Notes: generated by a model not told the origin, from the sequence alone. 64,000 nucleotides of DNA from Halovenus carboxidivorans (GCF_009831575.1 NZ_WUUT01000006.1:62001-126000), one strand, 5' to 3'; counted from the stretch's first letter, positions 8,854 to 17,884 are shown. Made by a program: numbers and translations.

Positions 8854-9204
8854 ATGAGCGACACTGAAGACGTACTCGAACACCACTTGGACGCGTTCGC
8901 CAACCAGGATTTGGATGAAGTCATGATCGATTACGGGGAGGATTCGACCGTCGTGACGAACCTCGGTGTCTTTCGTGGGCTCGACGAGATCGAGGAGCTG
9001 TTCACAGAGCTGTTCGATGAGTTCTCACAGGAGGGTGCGACCATCGAAGTCGACGACACTATCATCGAAGACGACTTCGCATACCTCCTGTGGAACGGCG
9101 AGACGCCGGACAACGACTACGAGTTCTGTACCGATACGTTCCACATCCCCGACGAGACAATCGAGTTCCAGACCTACGCCGGCAAGATCGAACCGAAGGA
9201 CTGA
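8854..9204 (+). CDS. NTF2-like / SnoaL-fold protein
   Basis: A 116-residue protein of the nuclear transport factor 2-like (ketosteroid isomerase) fold. The N-terminal helix VLEHHLDAFANQDLDEVMIDY and the later strands VFRGLDEIEELFTELFDEF and FAYLLWNGETPDNDYEF are the usual fold landmarks. These proteins bind small hydrophobic ligands or act as stress-related isomerases, but no catalytic pair can be assigned here. Monocistronic, with its own promoter and short leader. Convergent with rli1 across a hairpin region. Confidence 0.78.
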   Translation: MSDTEDVLEHHLDAFANQDLDEVMIDYGEDSTVVTNLGVFRGLDEIEELFTELFDEFSQEGATIEVDDTIIEDDFAYLLWNGETPDNDYEFCTDTFHIPDETIEFQTYAGKIEPKD

Positions 9205-9234
9205 CTGCTGGTCGGTTTTCGCCGCTCGCAATTA

Positions 9235-9303
9235 GGAGGACTCCCTGCGGTCGTCCTCCCTACAGCGTTCGCATTGACGAGGCTTTCGTTCCGCTCAAGC
9301 CTC
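9235..9303. terminator. paired hairpins between convergent genes
   Basis: Stem GGAGGAC/GTCCTCC (9235-9241 with 9253-9259) and stem GAGGCTT/AAGCCTC (9279-9285 with 9297-9303) fill the 100-bp gap between the NTF2-like gene and rli1, which end facing each other. They could stop transcription from either side. Confidence 0.45.
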
Positions 9304-9304
9304 G

Positions 9305-11134
9305 CTACGGCGCGTAGTAATACTCCCCGGCGTTTTTCTGCTCGCGGTCGAGCTGACTGCCGGGCTTGTTGATCCGCGGCCGGGAGGTCCGCTCGTCCCG
9401 GCGGAAGGTGATGTCGAGATTCGAGAGGAAGTCGTTCATCCCCTCGCGCATCCCCTGTGGCTCGGCGGCCCGACCGCGCTCGGCCGGTTCGCCCTCGAAG
9501 ACCAGCAGCCGATCCGAGAGCAGATCGATCATGTAGATGTCGTGGTCGATGACCATCGCCGTCGCGTCGTTGTTCTCGGCGTAGCGACGGATCGCTGAGG
9601 TGGCGAGCACGCGCTGTTCCACGTCCAGATGCGCCGACGGCTCGTCCAGCAGGTACAGATCGGCGTCCTCGGAGAGACAGGCCGCGATAGCCACGCGCTG
9701 GCGCTCACCGCCGGAGAGGTCGGTGAGGTTCTGCTCCATGATGGCGTCCAGTTGGAGCGGCTGGGCAATCTCGGTCTTCCAGAACGAGGAGCCGAAGTCG
9801 TCGGTGATCGTCGAGAGGAAGGCGTCGACCCGCATCGGCTGGTCGATCTCGATGTACTGCGGCTTGTAGGCGATGTCGAGCCGTGAGTCGACCTCGCCCT
9901 CGTCCGGCTCCAGACGGCCGGCCAGCATCTGCGCGAAGGTGGACTTCCCGATTCCGTTCGGGCCGACCACGCCGAGCACCTCGCCCTCGTGGATCGTCCC
10001 GCTCTCGACGGACAGCGAGAACTCGCCCTCGCCGTAGCTTTTCTCCAGCGCGGGGTACTCGACGAGAGACTGCCCGGTCGTGTTCGAGCGCGGGGCGTGT
10101 TCCTCGAACTCGATTTCGGTCTCTCTGATCCGCATGTTCTCGTTTTCGAGATAGCCCGAGAGGTACTCGTTGATGCCGTTTTTGACCGACTTCGGTGGGG
10201 TGATGATACCGAATGCGCCGGCCTGTCCGTACGCGACGTGGATCGCGTCGGCGATCAGATCCAGGATGGCGAGGTCGTGCTCGACGACGAGCATCGACCG
10301 GTTCTCCTCCTCGGCCAACTCGCGGACGAGGCGGGCGGCGGTCATCCGCTGGCTGATGTCCAGATACGGCGTGATCTCGTCGAGGAAGTAGAAGTCGGCG
10401 TCCCGGGCCAGCGTCGCCGCCAGCGCGACCCGCTGGAGTTCGCCGCCCGACAGCGTGTCGATATGCTGGTCGACGACCGGCCGGATCCCCAATCGGTCGA
10501 TCAACTCGTCCAGCGCGCCGCGCTCGTCGGTCTGTTCGAGCAGCGCGCTGGTCGGCCCGTCGAACTGGTCGGGGATCTGGTCGACGTACTGCGGCTTGCG
10601 CGCCACGGTCACGTCGCCCTCTCGCATCGCTTCGAGATACTCCTGGAGGGCGGTGCCGCGGTACTCCTCTAACACTTCGCTCCAGTCCGGTTCGTCTCCG
10701 ACCTCTCCGAGGTTCGGTGCCAGTTCGTCGGCGAGAATCCGGACGGCGGTGGTCTTTCCGATCCCGTTTGGCCCGAGGATGCCGGTAACTCGCCCCTCCT
10801 CCGGAGCGGGGAGCCCGTACAGCGCGAAGGAGTTCTCCCCGTAGCGGTGAATCGGCTCCTCGTCGAGTTCCTGCGGGAGGTTGAGGATCTGGATCGCGTC
10901 GAACGGACACTTCTCGACGCAGATCCCGCAGGACTCACCGAGACAGAGTTCCTCGGAGATCCAGATCTGATCGTCGGTCCCCTGGTACACCTCGTCTTCC
11001 TCGTAGCGCTCGTTGCGAGTGATGATACACTCCTTGCCCGTCCGGTTCGGGGGGCAGAAGTTCGCACACTCGTAGTTACATCTATCCGGTTGACACTTCT
11101 CCAGGTCGACGACTGCGATACTATCTTCAGCCAT
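9305..11134 (-). CDS. rli1: ABCE1/Rli1 ribosome-recycling ATPase
   Basis: Soluble twin-ATPase that splits ribosomes after termination. The N terminus carries two iron-sulfur motifs: CQPDRCNYECANFCPP and the ferredoxin-like CLGESCGICVEKCPFD. Two ABC cassettes follow, with Walker A GPNGIGKTT and GPNGIGKST and signatures LSGGELQRVALA and LSGGERQRVAIA; the hinge lies near the C-terminal end. Length 609 is normal for the family. The EMC6-like gene lies only three bases upstream, so both are co-transcribed. All catalytic motifs are intact. Confidence 0.97.
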   Translation of the reverse strand: MAEDSIAVVDLEKCQPDRCNYECANFCPPNRTGKECIITRNERYEEDEVYQGTDDQIWISEELCLGESCGICVEKCPFDAIQILNLPQELDEEPIHRYGENSFALYGLPAPEEGRVTGILGPNGIGKTTAVRILADELAPNLGEVGDEPDWSEVLEEYRGTALQEYLEAMREGDVTVARKPQYVDQIPDQFDGPTSALLEQTDERGALDELIDRLGIRPVVDQHIDTLSGGELQRVALAATLARDADFYFLDEITPYLDISQRMTAARLVRELAEEENRSMLVVEHDLAILDLIADAIHVAYGQAGAFGIITPPKSVKNGINEYLSGYLENENMRIRETEIEFEEHAPRSNTTGQSLVEYPALEKSYGEGEFSLSVESGTIHEGEVLGVVGPNGIGKSTFAQMLAGRLEPDEGEVDSRLDIAYKPQYIEIDQPMRVDAFLSTITDDFGSSFWKTEIAQPLQLDAIMEQNLTDLSGGERQRVAIAACLSEDADLYLLDEPSAHLDVEQRVLATSAIRRYAENNDATAMVIDHDIYMIDLLSDRLLVFEGEPAERGRAAEPQGMREGMNDFLSNLDITFRRDERTSRPRINKPGSQLDREQKNAGEYYYAP

Positions 11135-11137
11135 TGT

Positions 11138-11485
11138 TTACACAATCGACGGCAGTTCCGTTCCCGCGGTGAGCAGGATGCCCCAGGAGATAAACCAGAG
11201 GGCGAACGTCATGAAAAAGACGTACGCGTAATCCTTCCCGCTGAAGTCGCTGGTATCGATTCCCACGGCGCTGTAGATCGGAAACTGGATCAAGATTGCC
11301 GCGAGCAGAAAGAACGCTCCCGTCGCGTCCTCCGGACCGGTCGCGCCCATCAGCGAGAGGACCCCCGCCGCAATCCCGGCGAGTGTCGAACACGTCGTGA
11401 CGGTGATACTTCGCATGTACGGGCTGAGACCGTCGTCTGTCTCCACGTCAGACCCGGTCGTACTCTCGCCCGTCTCTGTCGCCAT
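11138..11485 (-). CDS. EMC6-like membrane protein
   Basis: A 115-residue protein with an acidic cytoplasmic N terminus and three hydrophobic helices (about residues 30-48, 56-74 and 89-110). Layout and wording resemble archaeal relatives of EMC6, the subunit of the eukaryotic membrane-protein insertion complex that pairs with the Oxa1-family EMC3. It is directly upstream of rli1 with three bases between. The pairing of an insertase subunit with a ribosome-recycling factor suggests a link with membrane-bound translation; that link is inference. Confidence 0.78.
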   Translation of the reverse strand: MATETGESTTGSDVETDDGLSPYMRSITVTTCSTLAGIAAGVLSLMGATGPEDATGAFFLLAAILIQFPIYSAVGIDTSDFSGKDYAYVFFMTFALWFISWGILLTAGTELPSIV

Positions 11486-11571
11486 ACGTACAGTTGGACG
11501 ACCCGGAGTAAAAAGCCGTTCGTTCCCCGGCGAACGAGTGGTTTATTCCGCCGGCCGTGCTCGTAGTTGGC

Positions 11572-12009
11572 ATGGCGGAGTCCGAGGAGTGGGACGGGGC
11601 CGCGCCGTGGCTGTTCCTGCTCGGCCTCGCCGTTTTTCTGGGGTCGGCCGTGCTGTTCGTCGTCGACCTGATCCGCGGTGTCGATGTGCTCCGGTCGATC
11701 GGCGCGAACGGACTCGGCACGGCGCTTCTGATCGCGTGGGCGGCCCACGACACCCTTCGCAACCCCGAGTCGGAGGTCGCGACGCCGGCGGGGGCGGCCG
11801 GGACCGCGCTGCTTCTGTACGGCCTCTACCTGCTCGGCGCCGGCGTCGTGATCGCGGTGACGGGGCTGGTTCACGACCGTCTCCGACTCGGCTTCTGGTA
11901 CGTCGGTCTGGCGGTGGTCGCCGTCGCCGTCGGATATTTCATCTTCCCGAAAGAGGCTGTTCTCTCGCCGCCCGATGCCGACTCAGTCAGCGGAGACGAG
12001 CCGGAGTAA
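11572..12009 (+). CDS. four-helix membrane protein, function unknown
   Basis: A 145-residue integral membrane protein with four predicted helices (about residues 11-30, 40-58, 69-96 and 103-122) and an acidic C-terminal tail. The ATG at 11572 (MAESEEW) was chosen over an in-frame GTG at 11557, because the latter is preceded too closely by the TATA-like GTTTATTC. Divergent from the EMC6-like gene, sharing an 86-bp promoter region. No family recognised. Confidence 0.72.
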   Translation: MAESEEWDGAAPWLFLLGLAVFLGSAVLFVVDLIRGVDVLRSIGANGLGTALLIAWAAHDTLRNPESEVATPAGAAGTALLLYGLYLLGAGVVIAVTGLVHDRLRLGFWYVGLAVVAVAVGYFIFPKEAVLSPPDADSVSGDEPE

Positions 12010-12140
12010 TGAGTCGGGTGTTGACAGGTTCGCGGCCGCGCTGATTTGGCCTCGCTCGGGCCACAGAAACGCCGGTAGATCCGCTCGTTCCGAGTTGATC
12101 CCTCAATCTTTATACAGCCGGCGTACTTTACACTGAGCCG

Positions 12141-12410
12141 ATGACAGAATCCGATGAGGAGGAGATCGCGGATCTCCCTCCGAGTGCGAAGCTCGTCTAC
12201 AAAGTACTCGAATACAACGGTCCGCTCACCCAGAAGGGGATCGTTCAGGAATCGATGCTCTCCGCGCGGACCGTCCGCTACGCGCTCGAACGACTCGATA
12301 CGATCGGTGTCATCGAGGAGGATGTCTACTTCGCCGACGCCCGGCAGAATCTCTACGAGATCACCGACGAAGAACTCGAAACCGAGACCGAAGCCGCCGT
12401 TTCCGACTAG
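12141..12410 (+). CDS. winged-helix transcriptional regulator (MarR/TrmB-like)
   Basis: An 89-residue DNA-binding protein. The recognition region is GPLTQKGIVQESMLSARTVR, followed by YALERLDTIGVIEEDVYFAD, which is a winged helix with its beta wing. The C terminus is strongly acidic. No ligand domain is present, so it probably acts as a simple dimeric regulator. CTTTATA at 12108-12114 lies 27-33 nt before the ATG, indicating a leaderless transcript. Target genes are unknown. Confidence 0.85.
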   Translation: MTESDEEEIADLPPSAKLVYKVLEYNGPLTQKGIVQESMLSARTVRYALERLDTIGVIEEDVYFADARQNLYEITDEELETETEAAVSD

Positions 12411-12452
12411 TTGCGCTCGCTTCTCCGTTTCTCTGTCTCCGCAGTCACAACC

Positions 12453-14300
12453 TCAGGACGGCACGACCGTGATCGTCTTCCCGTGATCGATTGCTGACTC
12501 CAGTTCCTCTGCAATTGCGCTGCCTCGGGAGACCTGAATCTCGCCGCCGCGTGAGACCGTCGCCGTGAACAGATACTCCCCGTCGGCCTGGACCTCGACC
12601 GTCTCGCCGGCGTGGCCGTCGAGCGGAATGATGACGTGTCGGCTCGTCACCTCCGGGCGGACGGTTATCCCGCCGCCACCGGAGCCGATGGCCCCCGACG
12701 ACGTGCCTCCGGCGGAGTCGGGTTGTTCGTCGAAGGTCCGCACGTCGATATCGATGCCGAGTCGATCTTCGATCTCCGAGATGCGGCCGCCGCCCTTGCC
12801 GATTACAGAGGAGATATCGCGCTCCTCGACCCAGACGACGGCGGTGTTGCCGCCCCGGAGGTCGACCTCGACGTGGCCGTGTGCGATCGAGCGAATCTCG
12901 CGTTCGATCTCCTGTTTCGCGATCTGGTCGACGCCGGAGTCCCCGCCTTCGTCCTCGCCGATCGGGACGGTGACGACCTGACGGTTGAACGTGTAGATCT
13001 CGTACTCCGGCTGGCCGGTCTCGAAGTCCGTCACCATGATGACGGGGCGGGCGAGATCCTCCTCCATCAGGCCCTCGGGCACCTTGACTGTCGTCGACAC
13101 GTCGTAGACCTTCTCGATCTCACCGGCCTCGATGTAGACGACGGTGTCGACGACCTGCGGGATCAGGCCGAGTTCGACCCGGCCGATCAGCCGCTGGAGG
13201 GCGTCGATAGCCCGGGTCGCGTGGACGACGCCGATCATCCCGACGCCGGCCAGCCGCATGTCCGAGAACACCTCGAAGTCCTCGGTTTTCCGCACCTCGT
13301 CGTAGATGGTGTAGTCGGGTCGGACCATCAGAAGCGAGTCCGCCGTCTTGTCCATCCGCCCGTCGAGGGCGGTGTACTGGGTGATCTCCGGGCCGACCTG
13401 CAGGTCGCGTGGTTTCTCCATCGTCTTCACCGCGAAGTTCGACTCGCTCAGAAACTCGCCGACGGCCTGCGCGAAGGTGGATTTCCCCGCGCCGGGTGCA
13501 CCGGAAATCAACACGCCGCGCTGGCGCTCCATCAGCCGGTCTCTGAGTTCGTCGGCGTACTCGTACTCGTCGAGATCGGTCTTGACGATCGGTCTGACGG
13601 CCGTGATTTCGAGGCCGTCGCTGAACGGCGGGCGGGCGATCGCGATCCGGAAATCCCGGAACTGGACGATGGTCATCCCCGGCTCTGAGAGTTCGACGAA
13701 GCCGTCGGGGCTGGCGTGGGTCGCCTCCTCGATATCCGCCGCGAACGCCCGTAGATCGTCCTCGGTCAACACCCGGTCGTCGACGCGCTCGTAGCGCATC
13801 TCGCCGATCGTCCCGCGTTTCGCCATCGGTTCGACCCCGACCTTCAGGTGGACGCTCATCGTCCCCTCGTCGAAGTACTGCTCGATGTCAAGTTCGTCGT
13901 ACGACCGCGTCTCGGGGTCGAGTTGGGTCACCTCGACGCCGGTCGCCCGCGCCACCTCGGCCTGGACCGCGTCGCTGGTGACGAGTGTCGCCCCCCGCTG
14001 TTCGGCGATGTCGCGAATGATCGCATCGATCTCCCCCTCCTCGGCGTCGCGTTTCTCCGCCGAATCCGGCCGCCGGCCCACGTACTCGACGACGATCTCG
14101 CCGGCGTCGTCGAGATCGACGAGCCGCTGTAGCTCCTCGAGTCCCTCCCATCCGGTCTCCCGGCCGTCGTTCGCCTGGGATTCGAGTTCCCCGACGACGG
14201 CCTCGGGAACCGCGACGGTCGCGTCCGCGAACTCGCCGGAGTTGACGCGTTCGGAGACCCGGCCGTCGATAATCACGCTCGTATCCGGGACAATTTCCAT
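12453..14300 (-). CDS. PIN domain and KH domain ATPase (PilT-like)
   Basis: Fusion of a PIN nuclease-like domain (residues 1-130; MEIVPDTSVIIDGR with catalytic acids), a PilT/VirB11-type ATPase (Walker A GAPGAGKSTFAQ, Walker B-like TIYDEVRKTEDF), and a KH RNA-binding domain (ISSVIGKGGGRISEIE), ending in a small beta domain. The family is broadly conserved in archaea and presumed to act in RNA or ribosome processing; function is unproven. The ATG at 14300 was preferred over the upstream GTG at 14333, because ACATTTAAGA (14321-14330) is a TATA box about 25 nt upstream. Confidence 0.9.
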   Translation of the reverse strand: MEIVPDTSVIIDGRVSERVNSGEFADATVAVPEAVVGELESQANDGRETGWEGLEELQRLVDLDDAGEIVVEYVGRRPDSAEKRDAEEGEIDAIIRDIAEQRGATLVTSDAVQAEVARATGVEVTQLDPETRSYDELDIEQYFDEGTMSVHLKVGVEPMAKRGTIGEMRYERVDDRVLTEDDLRAFAADIEEATHASPDGFVELSEPGMTIVQFRDFRIAIARPPFSDGLEITAVRPIVKTDLDEYEYADELRDRLMERQRGVLISGAPGAGKSTFAQAVGEFLSESNFAVKTMEKPRDLQVGPEITQYTALDGRMDKTADSLLMVRPDYTIYDEVRKTEDFEVFSDMRLAGVGMIGVVHATRAIDALQRLIGRVELGLIPQVVDTVVYIEAGEIEKVYDVSTTVKVPEGLMEEDLARPVIMVTDFETGQPEYEIYTFNRQVVTVPIGEDEGGDSGVDQIAKQEIEREIRSIAHGHVEVDLRGGNTAVVWVEERDISSVIGKGGGRISEIEDRLGIDIDVRTFDEQPDSAGGTSSGAIGSGGGGITVRPEVTSRHVIIPLDGHAGETVEVQADGEYLFTATVSRGGEIQVSRGSAIAEELESAIDHGKTITVVPS

Positions 14301-14357
14301 ACCCGTGTTTGGGCTGTCGTTCTTAAATGTCACCCGGTCCGAACCGCCTCCGGGCGC

Positions 14358-14912
14358 TCAGTCGACGGCCCGCTCCCGGTCGGCGGCCCGGGCCGCCAGT
14401 CTGGCGACACGCAACGGCTCCGGACGCCCGCCCTCGGGCGTGAATGCACGGACGACCTCGCCGGCGTCCTCGTCGAGACCGACGCTGCGAACGTACAGCC
14501 GGTCCTCACCCACCGACACTGCCTCGCGGTCGGGCAGTGACCGGTACACCTCCAGCCGGCTCTCGGCGGCGTCGCCGTCGAACGCCTCTCTAATTGCCGG
14601 TTCGAGTCCGTCGCTGTCCTCGAAGGAAACGGCGATCACCGGTCGGTCGGTGGCGCCGTGAACGGCCGAGAGGTCGAGCACGTTGTACCAGGCCGGCGCG
14701 ACGCCGGCGAGAAAGACGTACTGCAGATCCTCGCGGTCGAGGCGATCGAACAGTTCGATCACGGCCGCAGTCGCGTCGGTGCCACCGACCGTGCACGAGC
14801 CGAAAACGAACCCGTCGACGACCCGGCTGGCACGGCACACGACACCAGCGAGCGTACTGCTATCGCTGCGGTAGGACTCCGCAATTCCGAGCGCGCGAAC
14901 GCCCGGCTTCAC
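14358..14912 (-). CDS. DUF99 (UPF0215) family protein
   Basis: A 184-residue archaeal protein of the DUF99 family, with RALGIAES near the N terminus, DGFVFGSCTVGGTDAT, and the strand VFLAGVAPAWYNVLDL, all characteristic. Structural relatedness to endonuclease V-like folds has been proposed for the family; no activity is established. The GTG start overlaps the stop of the DUF5786 gene (GTGA), so translation is coupled. Confidence 0.85.
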   Translation of the reverse strand: MKPGVRALGIAESYRSDSSTLAGVVCRASRVVDGFVFGSCTVGGTDATAAVIELFDRLDREDLQYVFLAGVAPAWYNVLDLSAVHGATDRPVIAVSFEDSDGLEPAIREAFDGDAAESRLEVYRSLPDREAVSVGEDRLYVRSVGLDEDAGEVVRAFTPEGGRPEPLRVARLAARAADRERAVD

Positions 14913-15088
14913 GTGTTCTCTTTGATCTCTTCGAGACGATCCAGCAGTTCGTCGTTCGAGGCGGTAAACTCGAACTCGACGTCGCCGTCGTGGTCAGTCT
15001 CGTCGGTCGAGACGCCGTCGTCGTCCTCAAAATCTGTGTCGTAATCCTGATTCTCCTGTTCGGATTCGTCGTAACTCCCGAACCCCAT
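14909..15088 (-). CDS. DUF5786 family small protein
   Basis: A 59-residue, very acidic protein that begins MGFGSYDESEQENQDYD and ends with an amphipathic helix NDELLDRLEEIKENT. It matches the short haloarchaeal DUF5786 family as I remember it. No function known. It is first in a two-gene unit with DUF99 and overlaps it by four bases. An inverted repeat and a TATA-like sequence lie immediately upstream. Confidence 0.82.
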   Translation of the reverse strand: MGFGSYDESEQENQDYDTDFEDDDGVSTDETDHDGDVEFEFTASNDELLDRLEEIKENT

Positions 15089-15100
15089 ACGGGTGGAGAT

Positions 15101-15120
15101 TACCGTTTCACGGTAAAAAA
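15101..15120 (-). promoter_or_regulatory. promoter with overlapping inverted repeat, DUF5786-DUF99
   Basis: The leftward TATA-like TTTTTTACCG (15111-15120) lies 23-32 nt before the DUF5786 ATG. The perfect repeat TACCGT-TTC-ACGGTA (15101-15115) runs from this box towards the start site, where a bound repressor would block initiation. Confidence 0.45.
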
Positions 15121-15194
15121 TTGCTCGGAGAGTGTTAGCTAATAATCACGACGGCCCGGGACAGGTTCTTACAGCCGGCACCCGCAGATGAGAT

Positions 15195-15803
15195 ATGGAC
15201 GTTATCAACGTGACAGCGGACGCTGAGGTGTTCACGAGTAACGCGTACCTGGCGCTCGGTGCGGAGCCGACGCTCGTGGACGCGGGTGCGATGGACGGCG
15301 TCGTCGACGTGATCCGCGAGCACACCGACACGCTCGAACGCGTTCTCGTTACTCACCAACACTCCGATCACGTCGCGGAACTAGACGCGGTCTGCTCGGC
15401 CTTCGACGCGGACTGCTACGCCTTCGATGAGCACCCGCGGCGAACCCACGAACTCGCTGACGGTGACACGATCACCGTCGGTGACGAACAGTGTGAAGTC
15501 GTCCACACTCCCGGCCACGGCGACGACCACGTCTCCTTCCTCGGCGAGGAGTCGCTGTTCTCGGGCGACGTCGTCGTCTACAACGACGGTGCCTTCGACG
15601 ACGGCAGTTTCGGCCGGACCGACTATCCGGGCATGTCCCGCGACCGACTTATCGAGAGCATCCAGGAACTGCTCGACCGGATGGACGGCATCGAGGCGAT
15701 GTACGCCGGCCACGGCGACGTCTACCGGGGCGACGTTCGAACCGTCGTCGAGCGGGCGCTCGAACGCGCACAGCGCCGCGAACCGAAGTATCCAGACGAG
15801 TAG
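15195..15803 (+). CDS. metallo-beta-lactamase-fold hydrolase
   Basis: A 202-residue hydrolase of the MBL superfamily. Metal ligands are visible as HQHSDHVAE (HxHxDH), HTPGHGDDH, the bridging Asp in LFSGDVV, and a C-terminal AGHGD. Composition and size match small glyoxalase II-like or thioesterase-like MBL proteins, but the lack of C-terminal substrate helices leaves the substrate open. It is monocistronic and followed by an unusually long non-coding stretch. Confidence 0.9.
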   Translation: MDVINVTADAEVFTSNAYLALGAEPTLVDAGAMDGVVDVIREHTDTLERVLVTHQHSDHVAELDAVCSAFDADCYAFDEHPRRTHELADGDTITVGDEQCEVVHTPGHGDDHVSFLGEESLFSGDVVVYNDGAFDDGSFGRTDYPGMSRDRLIESIQELLDRMDGIEAMYAGHGDVYRGDVRTVVERALERAQRREPKYPDE

Positions 15804-16419
15804 CTAGCGACCGTCGAGAGAAGAGCGCGGAGACCGGTCGACGAACGCCGGGGGGAACGACGCTCGCTCCGACGCGGTCCCGCTACGGGTACAGTGAGAG
15901 GGAACTCGCGGGTGGGGAACTGCGGATGACAGCACCGCCGACTGGCCGTGTGCTGGGGGAACACACCGACCGTCGACAGGGTGGGTCGATCCGGGTACGT
16001 GCACGTCCACCCGGGCGAACGACAGCGGTACCGGACGGACGGAGCCACTGCCGCCAACGGGATCGGATGAGGGATGGGTGGATCGATCGTCCGACTCCAG
16101 GCGTCCGGCCCGCCGGCCGGCCGTGGGGGGAAACGGCCGACCGACTGGCTGCTGGCGTCGCCTGTCTCCGCCGGTCGGACTCCGGGATAGCTGTCGATCC
16201 GGCGAGGGGGGAGACCGGATCAGATGTACGCCCAGAGCCCGACCGGACGGATTCGGGTGGCATGCACCCGAGTGTTGGTTCCCCGTTCACATAAAATTGG
16301 CGTCTGATGGTATTTGTTGGGGACAAATGGTTATGAATGTTTCCAGAGGGTTCGCGGGCGACGCGACTCGCCGTCGGTCCTGTTGGCGACAACCGGCTGT
16401 GACGGCAGAAGAAGACGGA
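15804..16419. other. 616-bp gap between convergent genes; possible ncRNA or decayed gene
   Basis: No protein gene is convincing: the longest frames are arginine-rich and lack acidic residues, unlike all neighbours. Both flanking genes end here, so no promoter is needed, yet an AT-rich island at 16285-16330 contains TATA-like sequences on both strands (leftward ATTTTATG at 16292-16299). It also has hairpins CGGGTG/CACCCG within 16254-16270 and ATTTGT/ACAAAT (16312-16328). No RNase P or SRP RNA core motif was found. A leftward non-coding transcript starting near 16265 is possible. Confidence 0.35.
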
Positions 16420-16569
16420 TCAGGCGCTTCGGGTCTCGCGGGCTTTCGGCCGGAGATTGCCGTAGCCGCACTTGCGACAGGAGTCGCGTCGCTGTGGGTT
16501 CCGGGCGTTACACCGCATGCAGATCTGCGTCGTGAAGATCCGTTCTTCTGCCTTGTCGAAACTGGCCAT
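16420..16569 (-). CDS. rpl40e: 50S ribosomal protein L40e
   Basis: A 49-residue zinc-ribbon protein of the large subunit. The translated product starts [20 protein letters not shown], continues [20 protein letters not shown] and ends PKARETRSA. Four cysteines in two CxxC pairs bind zinc. It corresponds to the C-terminal part of eukaryotic ubiquitin-L40 fusions, without ubiquitin. Divergent from the MFS transporter, sharing a 97-bp upstream region. Confidence 0.97.
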   Translation of the reverse strand: MASFDKAEERIFTTQICMRCNARNPQRRDSCRKCGYGNLRPKARETRSA

Positions 16570-16666
16570 ACCGACGCTCCGTGCTCGGCCCTGTTAACCG
16601 TTTCCTCTTCCGGGCGCCCGGCTCCGATCCGTACGGTTCAACCCGCCGGATATCCCACCCCCTGTT

Positions 16667-17839
16667 GTGTCCCGTCGCGAACTGTTCGGCTCGCTGTGTG
16701 TGTTGGTCTTCCTGGTCAACCTCGCTCGGGTGGTCTTTGCGCCGCTGTTGCAGCCTGCCGCCGCCGATTTCGGCGTCTCGGCCGCCTCTCTCGGGGTCGT
16801 CACCAGCGCCGCCTGGCTCGGCAGCGCCGCCCCGCGGCTCCCGACCGGACTGCTGCTGACGCGGTTCCAGCGCCACCACGTCATCGCGGCGACCGGCTCG
16901 ATACTCGTCGCGACCGCCGGGCTGACCGCCTTCGCGGATTCGGTGCTTCACCTCACCGTCGGCGCCTTCCTGATGGGGCTGGCCAGCGGCAGTTACTTCA
17001 TCGCCGCCAACCCGCTGGTCAGCGAACTGTTCCCCGACAACGTCGGCACCGCGCTGGGCGTCCACGGAACCGCCAGCCAGATTGCCGCCGTCGTCGCCCC
17101 CCTCGCGCTGACCGGCATTTTGCTCGTCGGCTCCTGGCAACTGACCTTCGTCGTGATCGCGGCTGTCGCCGCCGTCGGCACCGCCGGGCTGGTCTGGGCG
17201 GCCCGCAAGACGGCCCTCCCCGAGGCCGGCACCGACGACCGCTCGCTTCTGGCCGCCGGCCGGGCTCAGTGGCCGATCATTCTCACCGGCATCGCGTTCA
17301 TCGGCGGCGCTGGCTTCCTCTGGAACGCGCTGTTCAACCTCTACGGCGACTACCTCGCCGTCGTCAAGGGGATCGATCCGGCGACCGGCCGCCTGCTTCT
17401 GTCTGCTATGTTCGGCGCCGGTGTCCCCGCGTTTTTCGTGACCGGTTGGCTCGCAGACCGGGTCGCGTACGTCCCGCTGATCCTCGGCATCATCGGCGGC
17501 TTCGCCGTCAGTGTTCTCGCCCTCACCTTTGTCGAGGGTCTCGTGGCGTTGCTCGCCTTGAGCCTGCTCGTCGGTTACATCGCTCACTCGCTGTTCCCGG
17601 CTCTGGACACCTACATGCTTGACTCGCTTCCGGACCGCCACCGGGCCAGCGCGTACGCGCTGTACTCGGCGTCGATGATGCTCGTGCAGGCGCTTGGCTC
17701 GGGCACCGTCGGTACGGCGGTCAGCCGCGGTGCGAGCTACACGCGAAGCTTTCGGCTGCTCGCCGTTGGGCTCTGTGCGTTCGTCGCGCTGCTCGCGGTT
17801 CTGTACCAGCGCGGGCGACTCCCCGCCGGTGGCCGGTGA
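16667..17839 (+). CDS. major facilitator superfamily transporter
   Basis: A 390-residue membrane protein with twelve predicted helices. The first cytoplasmic loop has the weak MFS signature PRLPTGLLLTRFQR, and the second half repeats it less clearly (GWLADRVAYVP). Such carriers move small solutes by uniport, symport or antiport; the substrate cannot be read from sequence. The start is a GTG at 16667 (MSRRELFGSL). It is followed 45 bp later by a membrane hydrolase gene on the same strand. Confidence 0.9.
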   Translation: MSRRELFGSLCVLVFLVNLARVVFAPLLQPAAADFGVSAASLGVVTSAAWLGSAAPRLPTGLLLTRFQRHHVIAATGSILVATAGLTAFADSVLHLTVGAFLMGLASGSYFIAANPLVSELFPDNVGTALGVHGTASQIAAVVAPLALTGILLVGSWQLTFVVIAAVAAVGTAGLVWAARKTALPEAGTDDRSLLAAGRAQWPIILTGIAFIGGAGFLWNALFNLYGDYLAVVKGIDPATGRLLLSAMFGAGVPAFFVTGWLADRVAYVPLILGIIGGFAVSVLALTFVEGLVALLALSLLVGYIAHSLFPALDTYMLDSLPDRHRASAYALYSASMMLVQALGSGTVGTAVSRGASYTRSFRLLAVGLCAFVALLAVLYQRGRLPAGGR

Positions 17840-17884
17840 CCCGGGACCGGGTGGTATTTATCCGCCGCCCGCCGACCCCGTGGT

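Noticed and set aside
15926-16294. Frame of 122 codons in the 616-bp gap
   Set aside because: Basic, Arg/Pro/Gly-rich and without the acidic bias of real haloarchaeal proteins; no promoter or motif.
15804-16419. RNase P RNA or SRP (7S) RNA in the gap
   Set aside because: The conserved GAGGAAAGTC of RNase P and the conserved SRP core were looked for on both strands and not found.
16078-17622. Long plus-strand frame of 514 codons overlapping the MFS gene
   Set aside because: It is a shadow of the MFS transporter in another frame; composition is Arg-rich and non-acidic, with no family motif.
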